The notes beneath the pieces were generated by a model. It was given only the letters and a program-made list of their open reading frames with translations, did no database searches and was not told the origin of the DNA. Position numbers and translations under genes: made by a program. Positions 49,858-58,960 of a DNA stretch of 64,000 bases are shown here, in pieces (position 1 is the first letter of the stretch; each line of letters opens with the position of its first letter). The DNA is from an uncultured Roseobacter sp. (GTDB lineage Bacteria > Pseudomonadota > Alphaproteobacteria > Rhodobacterales > Rhodobacteraceae), in the NCBI RefSeq assembly GCF_947493125.1, contig NZ_CANLQB010000007.1, positions 186,001 through 250,000 of the forward strand, written 5' to 3'.

Positions 49858-51390
49858 TCACGCAAAACACCCGTGCACGAACCAGCGCGGATCGCCCCCG
49901 CGCCCATCCTCATGCAACCCTTCACGGTAGAGCCAATAGCGGCAGCCCGCCTGATCCTCGATCCGGAAGTAATCGCGCAGCCGCGTGCCGGGCCGGTCGC
50001 ACCACCACTCCGGCGCGATCCGTTCAGGGCCCGCATAGCGCACCACCCGGTGGGTCTGGCGCCGCCAGACGAACTGCGCAGGCGGACCTTCGGGCACCGC
50101 ATAGAGCACGCGGATTTCCTCGGTCGGCTGCAAAAGACGGAGGGGGCGCTCCTGCGCGGCCGTGACGGCATCGGCCCCTGCCCCCGCCATCGCGGGCGCC
50201 CAGTCTGCCGCCCGTTCCGGCACATGGCTTTGTGTCAGCACCGGCGTCTTGACCGCCTTCGGGCCAAGCCGCGCCGTCAGCCGGTCGATCAGATGGGTCA
50301 GCGGCACACCGGCGTCTGAGCCACCATTCAGATGCCGCTGCACCGTCTGGATGGGCTCGATCATCCCCGCCTCCAGGGTGATCAGATCAAAGCCAAAGCC
50401 CGGGTCGAGACGCTCCAGCCGATCCTCGAAGAGCCGCGCAAGATGCGCAGGCTCCCGGCTCGGAGCAGCCGTGGCGACCTGCAGCCGGCTGACCTCGCCA
50501 TCCGTGCGGTAGATCACGAGCGTGAGCCGGCGGCAGCCTGATCCGTCCTGCTCCAGCTGCGCACAGACGTCTTCGCAGAGCTGCGGCAGGTAGGCGGTGG
50601 GGTCCTCGATGGGCTCCGGCAGCTTTGCCTGCGCGACGATCCGCGGGCGCGCCTCCACGCTGGCGACCGGTTCGGCCAGATGCCCCATGGCCTGATCAAG
50701 CCGCATCAGCGGGTTCGCGTCCAGAGCGCTGCGGGCAAACCGGCGTGTCAGAGAAAGTCTCGGAACTTCAGAAAGTTGCCCGATGGTCTTCAACCCCAAT
50801 CGCGCCAACAACAGCACCGTATCTGCCTGCAGGCGCAGCGCGGCGACAGGCAAGGGCGCCAGATCGGCGGCACAGGTCTGTTCCGTGGACATCGCGCGCA
50901 CGGGCCCATAGCGTGCGAGCGCCCAGGCCGCGCCCCAGGTGGGGGCGACTGCCAATCGGGACGTCAGCCCCAGCAGCGACAGGCGCGTTTCCATCTCGAT
51001 GAGCATCTCGGCTTCTCCGCCCATCAGGTGATCACTGCCGGTGGTCTCGAGGATCAGGCCATCCGCCCCATCCACCACCGTCCAGGGGCACCAGCGCTGC
51101 GCCCAGAGCGACAGGCGTTTCAGAGCCTGCGCATCTCCGGAGAGATCGGCATACTCCACCCGCAACGCAGGGCACACCGCGCGCATGTCGACCACGCGCG
51201 CACCGATGGCGATGCCGGCCAGACGTGCCGCCCGGTTGGTGGCGTGGATCACCTGCCCGTGCGCCCCTTCCGCCACGAGCGCCACCGGCACGTCTTCAGA
51301 GGGCGCGTTTCCGGCGCGCGCCATCGCTTTCTGCCACCGCTCCATCGCGAACTGGGGCAAGGATATGGACACGATCCGCCGCGCGGTCAT
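49858..51390 (-). CDS. imuB: ImuB-like Y-family DNA polymerase homologue
   Basis: A 510-residue protein that starts MTARRIVSISLPQFAMERWQ, the usual ImuB start. It has Y-family fold segments (VDGADGLILETTGSDHLMGGE near residue 110; LARLGLKTIGQLSEVPRLSLTRRFA near 205) but, as known for ImuB, lacks the full set of catalytic acidic residues. ImuB recruits DnaE2 to the sliding clamp. It overlaps imuA by 95 bases, a long overlap that appears real because the conserved start lies inside imuA. Together with imuA and dnaE2 it forms the SOS mutagenesis cassette. Confidence 0.92.
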   Translation of the reverse strand: MTARRIVSISLPQFAMERWQKAMARAGNAPSEDVPVALVAEGAHGQVIHATNRAARLAGIAIGARVVDMRAVCPALRVEYADLSGDAQALKRLSLWAQRWCPWTVVDGADGLILETTGSDHLMGGEAEMLIEMETRLSLLGLTSRLAVAPTWGAAWALARYGPVRAMSTEQTCAADLAPLPVAALRLQADTVLLLARLGLKTIGQLSEVPRLSLTRRFARSALDANPLMRLDQAMGHLAEPVASVEARPRIVAQAKLPEPIEDPTAYLPQLCEDVCAQLEQDGSGCRRLTLVIYRTDGEVSRLQVATAAPSREPAHLARLFEDRLERLDPGFGFDLITLEAGMIEPIQTVQRHLNGGSDAGVPLTHLIDRLTARLGPKAVKTPVLTQSHVPERAADWAPAMAGAGADAVTAAQERPLRLLQPTEEIRVLYAVPEGPPAQFVWRRQTHRVVRYAGPERIAPEWWCDRPGTRLRDYFRIEDQAGCRYWLYREGLHEDGRGGDPRWFVHGCFA

Positions 51391-51967
51391 GGGTCAGAGC
51401 CCAGGTACCGGGTTTGCGCATACGGGATTTGAAAAGCTCCGCCTGCCAGCGCGGCGCGCCCGGCGCCTGCGGGTCGTGCGCATGTGCGGCGGACGGCAGC
51501 GAGCCCACGCGCCATCGCTCCCGTGCCGCGCTGAGCCCAGGCTCTGCCGCGCGCCGGATCAGCCAACAGGCCACACCCGCCGCCTCGGCCCGCAAGGCCA
51601 GCCGCTTTGTTGCCGTGAAGCTGAGCGCAGGCGGTGCGCCCCAGACCTCGCCGATCACAGCCGACAGCGCATGGCACCTCAGCCCCTCTTCCATCGCCCA
51701 GAGCACATCGGCAGGGCGGCTCACGGTCACCCAGATCAGCTGCGACTGCTCCCGAATCCCGGGAAGGTAGGGCCGCCCGGCCTCCTTGCACGACACGTGA
51801 TCCTGCACCCACAAGACAGGCGCGGAGGTTTTCGGCAAGCGCGACAGCACGAACCCGATTGCACCCGCATCGCTCACGGTTTGAGGGAAGACCTCCGACA
51901 GGCTGACCTGCTGCACGCGAGGGCGCGCCTGCCCCTTCAGCCGTTTTATGGAGAGATGTGCAGACAT
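51296..51967 (-). CDS. imuA: ImuA-like SOS mutagenesis protein
   Basis: A 223-residue protein starting at ATG 51967, 25 bases from a LexA box. It has a RecA-like shape (VSLSEVFPQTVSDAGAIGFVLSRL; APVLWVQDHVSCKEAGRPYLPGI) and typical ImuA segments such as RCHALSAVIGEVWGAPPALSFTATKRLALRAEAAGVACWLIRR. ImuA is needed for DnaE2-dependent mutagenesis in Caulobacter and mycobacterial-type systems; its exact action is not settled. It is the first gene of the cassette. The last 95 bases overlap imuB in another frame. Confidence 0.88.
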   Translation of the reverse strand: MSAHLSIKRLKGQARPRVQQVSLSEVFPQTVSDAGAIGFVLSRLPKTSAPVLWVQDHVSCKEAGRPYLPGIREQSQLIWVTVSRPADVLWAMEEGLRCHALSAVIGEVWGAPPALSFTATKRLALRAEAAGVACWLIRRAAEPGLSAARERWRVGSLPSAAHAHDPQAPGAPRWQAELFKSRMRKPGTWALTHDRAADRVHILAPVRDGAVAESDGARRKRAL

Positions 51968-51992
51968 GATTCACATAACAACCTTACCAAAT

Positions 51993-52007
51993 GTTCCTGT
52001 TATGTTC
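51993..52007. promoter_or_regulatory. LexA (SOS) box upstream of imuA
   Basis: GTTC-CTGTTAT-GTTC is an exact match to the alphaproteobacterial SOS box GTTC-N7-GTTC. It lies 25 bases from the imuA start and 158 bases from the divergent Hsp70-like gene. Damage-induced control of imuA-imuB-dnaE2 follows from known LexA biology. Confidence 0.88.
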
Positions 52008-52164
52008 TACTCGATTCGATCCGGGTTTTCCACTGCTCTCCCGCATATCACCGGCAAGCGCGCCGCAGTCTGGCTTGAGACCTCGCGGATCACGGCACAC
52101 TGCCCCTTCTCTTCCGCGACCGTCCGCTGTATGTGGAGCGCCCCACTCCACCCTGGTCTCTCCC

Positions 52165-53439
52165 ATGTCGTCCTCCACGCCCCTGGCCATTGATTTCGGC
52201 ACCTCCAACTCCGCCGCCGCCCTTCTGCGGCAAGGCGCCGTCCACCGCATCCTGATCGAGCGCGGCCAGCCCACTCTGCCCACCGCCGTCTTTTTCCCGG
52301 CTGACGAGGGGCCGATGCGGATCGGCTCCGCCGCGGTCGAGGCCCTGATTGCGGGGGAGGAAGGCCGCTTCATGCGGGCGCTGAAATCGGTGCTCGGGCT
52401 GCCCTTGATCCAGGAAAGGCGCCTGATCTCGGGCCGTCGCCGCAGCGTGCAGGAGATCATTGCGGCTTTTCTCGAACAGATCCGGCTGCGCGCCGAAGCC
52501 CAGACCGGGCACAGGATCACCCGCGCGCTCTCCGGGCGCCCGGTCCATTTCCATTCGGCAGATGCCGCTAAGGATGCCGCTGCGGAACGTGACCTCCGCG
52601 CCTGCTATCACGCCGCCGGGTTCGAGGAGGTATCCTTTCTTGCAGAACCCGAAGCCGCCGCACTCGCCGCCGCACGCGGATGGCGGCAGGGTCAGATCGG
52701 CCTGATCGTCGATATCGGGGGCGGCACCTCGGATTTCACGATTGTGCGCCAGGACGGCACGCACCCTCGGGTTCTGGCCAGCCATGGCGTTCGTCTCGGC
52801 GGCACGGATTTTGACCACGCCCTCTCGCTGTCGCATGTCATGCCGTCTCTGGGTCTGGGGACAGAGGTGCGGCGCGAGATGGGCCCGGGCCTCTTGCCTG
52901 TTCCGGTCGCACCTTTTGCCGATCTTGCGACATGGGCGAAAATTCCGTTTCTCTACACACCGGAAACGCGCCGGATGGTGGCAGAGCTGCTGCGGCTCTC
53001 CGTCGCGCCGGACCGGCTCGGCCGCCTGGCACAGGTGCTTGATCTCGAGCTCGGTCATGACATCGCCTTCGCAGTCGAGGCCGGGAAAATCGCCGCAAAC
53101 GCGGGTGAGAAGGGGGCCGCCATCGACGTGTCCTTCATCGAGAGAGATCTTGCGCTGCCACTGACCCGCACCGCTCTCTCGGCCACGCTTCGGCCCCACA
53201 AAACGACAATCGCCGCTGCCCTGCACACCACGGTGGAACGTGCTGGCCTCCGGGCTGCGGAGGTCGATCACGTGGTGCTTGTGGGCGGCTCCAGTCTGAT
53301 GTCGCTGGTCTTGGAGGCTGTGCGCGACCTCTGCCCGGACGCCGAGATTGAGCATGCGGAGGCCTTCACCGCCGTTGTCGATGGGCTGGCCCTCGCCACC
53401 GAGATGCGGGCACCCTCCGGCGCGCCGCACCCCTCCTGA
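52165..53439 (+). CDS. Hsp70-family protein (YegD-like), short form
   Basis: A 424-residue actin-fold ATPase starting at ATG 52165. Phosphate and adenosine motifs are LAIDFGTSNSAAAL near residue 8, LIVDIGGGTSDFTIV near 177, and DHVVLVGGSSLMSLVLEAV near 370. The length stops at the end of the ATPase domain, so the C-terminal peptide-binding domain of DnaK is absent, as in YegD. Its partner or client is unknown. The gene is divergent from imuA; the LexA box is nearer to imuA, so SOS control of this gene is uncertain. Confidence 0.87.
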   Translation: MSSSTPLAIDFGTSNSAAALLRQGAVHRILIERGQPTLPTAVFFPADEGPMRIGSAAVEALIAGEEGRFMRALKSVLGLPLIQERRLISGRRRSVQEIIAAFLEQIRLRAEAQTGHRITRALSGRPVHFHSADAAKDAAAERDLRACYHAAGFEEVSFLAEPEAAALAAARGWRQGQIGLIVDIGGGTSDFTIVRQDGTHPRVLASHGVRLGGTDFDHALSLSHVMPSLGLGTEVRREMGPGLLPVPVAPFADLATWAKIPFLYTPETRRMVAELLRLSVAPDRLGRLAQVLDLELGHDIAFAVEAGKIAANAGEKGAAIDVSFIERDLALPLTRTALSATLRPHKTTIAAALHTTVERAGLRAAEVDHVVLVGGSSLMSLVLEAVRDLCPDAEIEHAEAFTAVVDGLALATEMRAPSGAPHPS

Positions 53440-54025
53440 CGTGGGCGCTCTTCGACATAATAGCCCCAAATTGAGTCAATCCTGACAGGCTTGAGCCACC
53501 GCTCCACCACCAAGGCCGGCACAGCCCTGCCCGGTCAGGATCTCAGGAAAAGCCCCGACAGCCATAGCCACTGCGGGTCGTAGCACTCTGGTATCAAATG
53601 GAAAAACGGCATTCCAACGACGCACGCACCGACGCGCCATCCGTCCCAAAGCCCTGACATGGCCGACGGCTGTGCCTCTCTGCAGAGCACGGCCGCCCGA
53701 CCGACCGCACCCGGATGCCGCGGATCAGGGCCAGCTCACTTCACAACGCCTTAACCGCGCGCTGGTAGCCATCTGGTCAGTCGTTATACGTCGTTGGTTC
53801 GGGGTTTTGAGGGAACGCATGCACAGCTCAGCGCGACAGGTGCAGCAGCACATCGGGCTGCCCTCCGGGTATCGCCGCAGCACATCGCTGCGCGGTGCCC
53901 TGCCCCGAACCACCGCCTCCCGGCGCGCCACGCCGCGCGACGGTTGGGCTGTTCTCATCTTCGATCTCTGGCGCACTCTCACCCTCAGGCCTCGGCCTGC
54001 CCGGTCGGGCGCGAACTGACGGCGC
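53440..54025. other. 586-base stretch without a supported gene
   Basis: Both strands were read. Open frames here (for example 53672-54019, plus) are Arg-rich and without domain signs, and look like GC-driven noise. No hairpin, repeat or promoter stood out. It could hold the promoter of the GGDEF-EAL gene. Confidence 0.5.
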
Positions 54026-56638
54026 ATGCGGCAAATCAGCTTCACCACCCGGTTTCTGAAACTGACGTTCATCGGGTATGTCTTTTCGGTCATGTGCGTC
54101 GCGGCGGCCATCTGGTTCGCCTCGGCGCCGGCCCTGCACCAGATGCAGCAGGACGCCAAGCGGGCGCATCTGGAGACAAAAGCAAACGTCATCGGCAGCA
54201 TTCTTGACAGTCTCCTCGACGACGGTGAGTTTGTCGCCCGCTCGCCTGATCTCATCGACTATCTGATGGGGTTTGAAAGCCGGCCTGCCCGCGCCACAAG
54301 CGCTCTGCTGCGGCTGCAGAACGCCACCAACGTCCGCCTGATCAATTCAGCTGGCAGGGTGATGTTGTCCGTTGGCGAAGATGAGGCCCCGTCGCCGTTT
54401 CTCCCCGTCGAAGCGCTCGAGGGTATGGCCGCAATCAAGGAGGGGCGCGCGCCCATCGCGCCGCGGATCTCCTACCGGCCTGCGGGCAGCCCCTATGTCG
54501 CGCATTTTCTCATCACAATTCCGGTTGTTTCCACCGGGATCTTCGAAGGTCTGCTGGCGTTCGAGCGTCGGCTGGATCTGACCCATGTTCTGAGCGCGGG
54601 CGAAGATGCGCCCAAGACGATCATCGCCACCACCTTTCAGAAGACATACTGGGAAGAGTGGCATCGCGGCACCGGCTCAACGGTATCGACACAGATGCCG
54701 GGGGCTGATTTTCACCTGATCGTCGACACCGATGCGGCGGCCATCCAGACCGTCGGCCGCAACCTCGTCCTGACGGGGATTCTCGTGGCTCTGCTGGCCC
54801 TGATCCTGCCCTTTGGATTGATGGCCGCCTCGGGCATGCGCGCCATCGTGCGCCCGCACCAGGAATTGGAGAGGTCGCGCAAGGTGCTCGCCATTCAACA
54901 AGGTGAGCTGGCCGAACTGGCCCAGATCGCACAGCTGGCACGCGAAAGCATCATCGTGACCAACGAGGAGGAGCGCATTCTGTGGGTCAACAATGCGTTT
55001 ACGGAACTCACCGGATATACTCAGGACGAAGCCGTCGGCAAACGCCCGGGAGAGCTTCTGCAAGGTCCGAAAACAGATGCGGACACACGGCACGCCCTGC
55101 GCAAGGCCATCCATGCGGGACATGCGGTTCAATCCGAAATACTCAACTATCACAAAGACGGCACGCCCTATTGGATCAATCTCGGCATTTCACCGCTCGA
55201 CGTCTCCGCAAAAACCGGGCGCCGCTTTGCCTCCATTGCCACCGACATCACCAGCGCCAAGGAGGCCCAGAACAAACTGGCCGAAGCAAAGGCGGCCATA
55301 GAGAAGCAATCTCTGCATGACGCGCTGACCGGCCTGCCCAACCGCCGCTTTCTCGACGGTATACTGGAGACCGAGGTCACAGATGCCGACCCGCCACGCA
55401 CGTTGATCCGCGTCGACCTCGATCATTTCAAAAACGTGAACGACACCCTCGGCCATGGCGCCGGGGATTTTGTTCTACAGCAGGTCGGCGCCATCCTGCG
55501 AAACGGGATACGGCCCGGAGACATCGCCGTGCGGATCGGTGGCGACGAGTTCGTCATCCTGCTTGCGGCGGGCGCTAGCACCTCGGAGGCCACGCAGATG
55601 ACGGAGCGGCTGCTGGAGCAGATCCGCGAGGAGATGAATTTCGAGGGCAGGATCTGCAGGGTCGGGGCGAGCTTCGGCGTCGCCTCCGCCATCGGTGGCC
55701 TGATCGGAAACGGCGATCTGCTCAAAAGTGCGGACTCCGCGCTCTATACGGCCAAGGAACTCGGGCGTAACACCACAACCGTCTACACACCCCAGCTGCA
55801 CAGCATCGTGAACGAAAAGCGGATGCTCTCGGCGGAAATCGAAGGGGGACTCAAAACCGGAGAGTTCCAGCCCTTCTTTCAGCCCCAATTCGACGCGCAG
55901 AGCCAGGAGTTTGTCGGGGTCGAAGCCCTTGCACGCTGGCATCACCCCACCCGCGGTCTGCTGACACCTGCCCAGTTCTTGCGGGTGGCCAACCAGCTGC
56001 GGCTCACCCCGGACATCGACCGGCAGATCTTCCGGGCCGGGCTCGACGCGCTCTGCCGTCTGAACGCGGAAGAGCTCTTCATCCCCAAGATCGCCTTCAA
56101 CATGGACGTGCATCAACTGGTCAACACCCGGATCGAGGACATCGTGACCGGATATGATCTCGGCGGCTCCCGCATCGCGCTCGAAGTGCTGGAAAGTGTT
56201 CTGGTCGAGGAGCAGGATCACAACTTTCTCGAGCGCATCGACAGCCTCCGCAAGCAAGGATTCCAGATCGAGGTGGATGATTTCGGGTCCGGACACGCCT
56301 CGGTCATCGGGCTCAAGCACCTCCGTCCGCATGTGATGAAGCTCGACCGTATGCTCGTGCAACCCGTCGACAGGGACCCGACCGCGCGCGCCCTGGTCAG
56401 GAAGATGATCGAAATGGGCAAGGCGCTCGGAATCTCGGTGACAGCCGAAGGGGTCGAGACGGCGGAGCACGCCGCGATCATGGCGGATCTGGGCTGCGAC
56501 ACGCTGCAGGGCTTTTACTTCGCAAAACCGATGGATTTCGATCAGTTTCGCACCTTTGCCCTCGACGCCTGCGCCGATCTGAGAGAGCGGGCCCCCTCCG
56601 TCGCGGCCCATCGCGAGACGCGGCAAGACAGCGGCTAG
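54026..56638 (+). CDS. PAS-GGDEF-EAL cyclic-di-GMP signalling protein with membrane sensor
   Basis: An 870-residue protein. A transmembrane helix (FLKLTFIGYVFSVMCVAAAIWFA, about 9-31) leads into a periplasmic sensor region, then a second helix (LVLTGILVALLALILPFGLMAA, about 248-269). A PAS domain follows (IIVTNEEERILWVNNAFTELTGYT, about 310). The GGDEF domain is intact (RIGGDEFVIL near 503), and the EAL domain has GVEALARW near 632, DDFGSGHASVIGL near 751 and AEGVET near 808, so both diguanylate cyclase and phosphodiesterase activities are possible. The net activity is not readable. Confidence 0.93.
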   Translation: MRQISFTTRFLKLTFIGYVFSVMCVAAAIWFASAPALHQMQQDAKRAHLETKANVIGSILDSLLDDGEFVARSPDLIDYLMGFESRPARATSALLRLQNATNVRLINSAGRVMLSVGEDEAPSPFLPVEALEGMAAIKEGRAPIAPRISYRPAGSPYVAHFLITIPVVSTGIFEGLLAFERRLDLTHVLSAGEDAPKTIIATTFQKTYWEEWHRGTGSTVSTQMPGADFHLIVDTDAAAIQTVGRNLVLTGILVALLALILPFGLMAASGMRAIVRPHQELERSRKVLAIQQGELAELAQIAQLARESIIVTNEEERILWVNNAFTELTGYTQDEAVGKRPGELLQGPKTDADTRHALRKAIHAGHAVQSEILNYHKDGTPYWINLGISPLDVSAKTGRRFASIATDITSAKEAQNKLAEAKAAIEKQSLHDALTGLPNRRFLDGILETEVTDADPPRTLIRVDLDHFKNVNDTLGHGAGDFVLQQVGAILRNGIRPGDIAVRIGGDEFVILLAAGASTSEATQMTERLLEQIREEMNFEGRICRVGASFGVASAIGGLIGNGDLLKSADSALYTAKELGRNTTTVYTPQLHSIVNEKRMLSAEIEGGLKTGEFQPFFQPQFDAQSQEFVGVEALARWHHPTRGLLTPAQFLRVANQLRLTPDIDRQIFRAGLDALCRLNAEELFIPKIAFNMDVHQLVNTRIEDIVTGYDLGGSRIALEVLESVLVEEQDHNFLERIDSLRKQGFQIEVDDFGSGHASVIGLKHLRPHVMKLDRMLVQPVDRDPTARALVRKMIEMGKALGISVTAEGVETAEHAAIMADLGCDTLQGFYFAKPMDFDQFRTFALDACADLRERAPSVAAHRETRQDSG

Positions 56639-56670
56639 CACACTACGACCGCCTCGCCCGGCAGCGCAGG

Positions 56671-57990
56671 TCAGTCGCCACCCTCCGTCGCGAGGCGCGC
56701 GACCTCCTGCAGCGCAAAGCGCCAGGTCGCCAGATCCACAGCCGAGAACGCAATCCGCACCCCCGAGGGCGCAGCCCCCGGCGTCACTGCAAAGGCGCGC
56801 CCCGGCGCGACCGCAATGCCGACCTCGGCACAGGCAGCGGCAAAGCTCTCCCCGCGCCACCGAGGCGGCAGCGCGATCCACCCGTGCAGGGCGTCCGGCC
56901 CGCCGGTGAACGCCAGGCGCGACAACGCCGTCTCGGCAATGGCAAACATCTGCTCCGCCTCGCGCCGCTTCGCCGCCTCGATGCGGGCAACGAGGCCCTC
57001 GTCGATCCAATGCTGCGCAAGAGCAACCGAGAGCGCCGGCGCCATCCACCCGCCTGCCCGCAACGCCCGCGCCACCGCCGCATGGTGGCGGTCCGGTGCG
57101 GCGATCAAACCGACCGACAGGCCGGGCATGAGGCGTTTGGAGAGGCTGTCGATCTGGATCACATGGTCCGGCGCCAAGGCGGCCAGCGGCGCGGTTGGTC
57201 GCAGAAACCCATAGACCCGGTCCTCAATCGCGGTGAGATTCTCCCGCCGGAGCACATCGGCAACAGCGGCCCGCCGCGCCTGTGACATGGTCAGGACCAG
57301 CGGGCTCTGCAGGGTCGGCTGCAGATAGACCGCATCCACACCACGCCGCGCGGTCTGCGCCAGCGCGTCGGGCATCACCCCCTCCTCATCGAGCTGCAAA
57401 GGAACCAGCTCGATCCCCATCAACCGGGCCGTGGCAATCGCATAGGGATAGGTGAGCGCCTCGACGGCTATCCGCCCGCCGCGGGGTGCAAGGGCGGAAA
57501 AACAGGCGGAGATAGCCTGTTTTCCGTTTCCGGCGCAGAGCAGACACTCGGGTGAAACCGAATGCCCGCGCGTGCCCATCAGCCCGGCCAAGGCCCTCAT
57601 GGCGCCCATCGGTCCAGTCACCGACGAGGGAGCCGCGGCCCAGTCCGGCAGCTCCGATCTGAAGAACTGCGCTGTCGAGGCCGCGATGTCGCACCGCGCC
57701 TGCGCACTCAGTCGGAACATGATTTCAAGGTCTATTCCGGCCCGCGAGGGTTCCTGAACCGCCGGATCCAGCGGCGCAAACCGGTTCGCCACATAGGTCC
57801 CGCGCCCCACCTCCCCCGAGACGAGCCCGCGGTTGCGCAACTCTTCGTAGACCCGGCTGGCGGTGGACACCGCAATCCCCTGCTCATAGGCGAACCGGCG
57901 CTGCGGCGGCAGGCGCGCCCCGATGGGCAACTCACCGGTCGCAATCCGGGCGGCGATCCGATCGGCAAGACGCGCATAGGGTTTGGGCAT
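56671..57990 (-). CDS. MocR/PdxR-type GntR regulator with aminotransferase-like domain
   Basis: A 439-residue protein from ATG 57990 (GGAG eight bases upstream). A winged helix-turn-helix of the GntR type covers residues 1-70 (LPPQRRFAYEQGIAVSTASRVYEELRNRGLVSGEVGRGTYV). A fold-type-I aminotransferase domain follows with the PLP-binding Lys in QIDSLSKRLMPGLSVGLIAAP near residue 285 and the Asp region IEDRVYGFLRP. Such proteins control nearby genes in response to PLP or amino compounds. It is divergent from the DinB gene over 80 bases, so that gene is a likely target. Confidence 0.9.
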   Translation of the reverse strand: MPKPYARLADRIAARIATGELPIGARLPPQRRFAYEQGIAVSTASRVYEELRNRGLVSGEVGRGTYVANRFAPLDPAVQEPSRAGIDLEIMFRLSAQARCDIAASTAQFFRSELPDWAAAPSSVTGPMGAMRALAGLMGTRGHSVSPECLLCAGNGKQAISACFSALAPRGGRIAVEALTYPYAIATARLMGIELVPLQLDEEGVMPDALAQTARRGVDAVYLQPTLQSPLVLTMSQARRAAVADVLRRENLTAIEDRVYGFLRPTAPLAALAPDHVIQIDSLSKRLMPGLSVGLIAAPDRHHAAVARALRAGGWMAPALSVALAQHWIDEGLVARIEAAKRREAEQMFAIAETALSRLAFTGGPDALHGWIALPPRWRGESFAAACAEVGIAVAPGRAFAVTPGAAPSGVRIAFSAVDLATWRFALQEVARLATEGGD

Positions 57991-58070
57991 CAAATTGCTC
58001 CGAGAACAATGTAACTGTTGATCGGTGCAATATGATTTGTCAAACCGGGCCCACCTAAGGAGGCCACACC

Positions 58071-58637
58071 ATGCCCGATCTGTCTCTGGTACACCGCATG
58101 ACCGCCTATATGGCATGGGCAGACGATGTGATGCTCAAGAACGCCGAACAGCTCGACGAAAGCGCCCTCATGGCCCCCCATGACACGCTCTTCGGCAGCA
58201 TCTCGGGCACCTTCGACCACACGTTGGTGGTTGCCGAGATGTTCCGTGCGCACCTGGACGGCGGCACCCATCCTCATGTCGCGAGGCGCCGCAGCGACGC
58301 GCTGCCCTTCCGGGAGGTGGCCCGGCGCCTGCGGGAGATGAACGCTCATTATGTCGATCTGGCCCGCCGATGGACCGAGGCAGAGCTGTCCCAGATCATT
58401 CACTTCGAGTTTGTCGGCGGTGGCACCGGGGCGATGTCGCGCGAAGACATCCTGCTGCACCTGGTCAACCACGCCACCTATCACCGCGGCTTCGTCAGCA
58501 CATTGCTGTTTCCGCAGCGGATCGCCTTCGCACCCAACGATCTGACGGTTTTTTTGCGCGACGTCTGGCCAGACCTGGCCGAAACCGCACAAGGACAACC
58601 GCTCAGGCCGGCAGAAAATCCGCGCGGCGCGGCGTAA
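58071..58637 (+). CDS. DinB-family metal-dependent four-helix protein
   Basis: A 188-residue protein with AAGGAGG eight bases before ATG 58071. The DinB pattern is clear: MTAYMAWADDVMLKNAEQL at the start, a first His in SGTFDHTLVVAEMF near 47, and HLVNHATYHRGFVSTLL near 132-148 with two more His, together the three-His metal site. Members act as thiol-dependent S-transferases or have unknown roles. The name comes from a DNA-damage gene in Bacillus, and no damage link is implied here. The 3' end overlaps the convergent cupin gene by 35 bases. Confidence 0.88.
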   Translation: MPDLSLVHRMTAYMAWADDVMLKNAEQLDESALMAPHDTLFGSISGTFDHTLVVAEMFRAHLDGGTHPHVARRRSDALPFREVARRLREMNAHYVDLARRWTEAELSQIIHFEFVGGGTGAMSREDILLHLVNHATYHRGFVSTLLFPQRIAFAPNDLTVFLRDVWPDLAETAQGQPLRPAENPRGAA

Positions 58638-58929
58638 AGCAATCGATCAACTCGCCCGGCGCTTCACACAGGCACCCATGGCGCGCGCCCGAGGGGATCA
58701 CGAAACTGTCTCCCGGCCCGACCACACGGTGCTCACCACCGATGGTGAAGCGAAAGCGGCCGGATTTCACATAGGTGGACTGCACGTGCGGGTGCGCATG
58801 CAGCTGCCCTTCGGCCCCCTCTTCAAACCGGAAGGACACCACCATCAGGTCCGGGTGATCGGCCAGCACCTGACGGGTCACGCCGGGATCGGTGGCGACA
58901 ATCGCAAAATTCTGATGACATGGGAACAC
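58603..58929 (-). CDS. kdgF: KdgF-like cupin (unsaturated uronate linearising)
   Basis: A single-domain cupin of 108 residues from GTG 58929, preceded by AAGGACAGG; ATG 58980, overlapping the regulator gene, is the alternative. Metal ligands are in LHAHPHVQSTYVKSGRFRFTIGG (H, H and Q) and SGARHGC (H), and the end GELIDCFTPRRADFL matches KdgF closely. KdgF opens 4,5-unsaturated uronates released from pectin or alginate to a linear keto form. This fits the neighbouring SDR and TRAP transporter. It lies 31 bases after the GntR regulator gene on the same strand. Confidence 0.8.
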   Translation of the reverse strand: MFPCHQNFAIVATDPGVTRQVLADHPDLMVVSFRFEEGAEGQLHAHPHVQSTYVKSGRFRFTIGGEHRVVGPGDSFVIPSGARHGCLCEAPGELIDCFTPRRADFLPA

Positions 58930-58960
58930 CTCCTGTCCTTCTGCGAGGAACCCTGGCCCT

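Noticed and set aside
53672-54019. 115-codon plus-strand frame before the GGDEF-EAL gene
   Set aside because: It is Arg-rich, without motifs, signal or ribosome site, and its overlap with an equally long minus-strand frame suggests chance.
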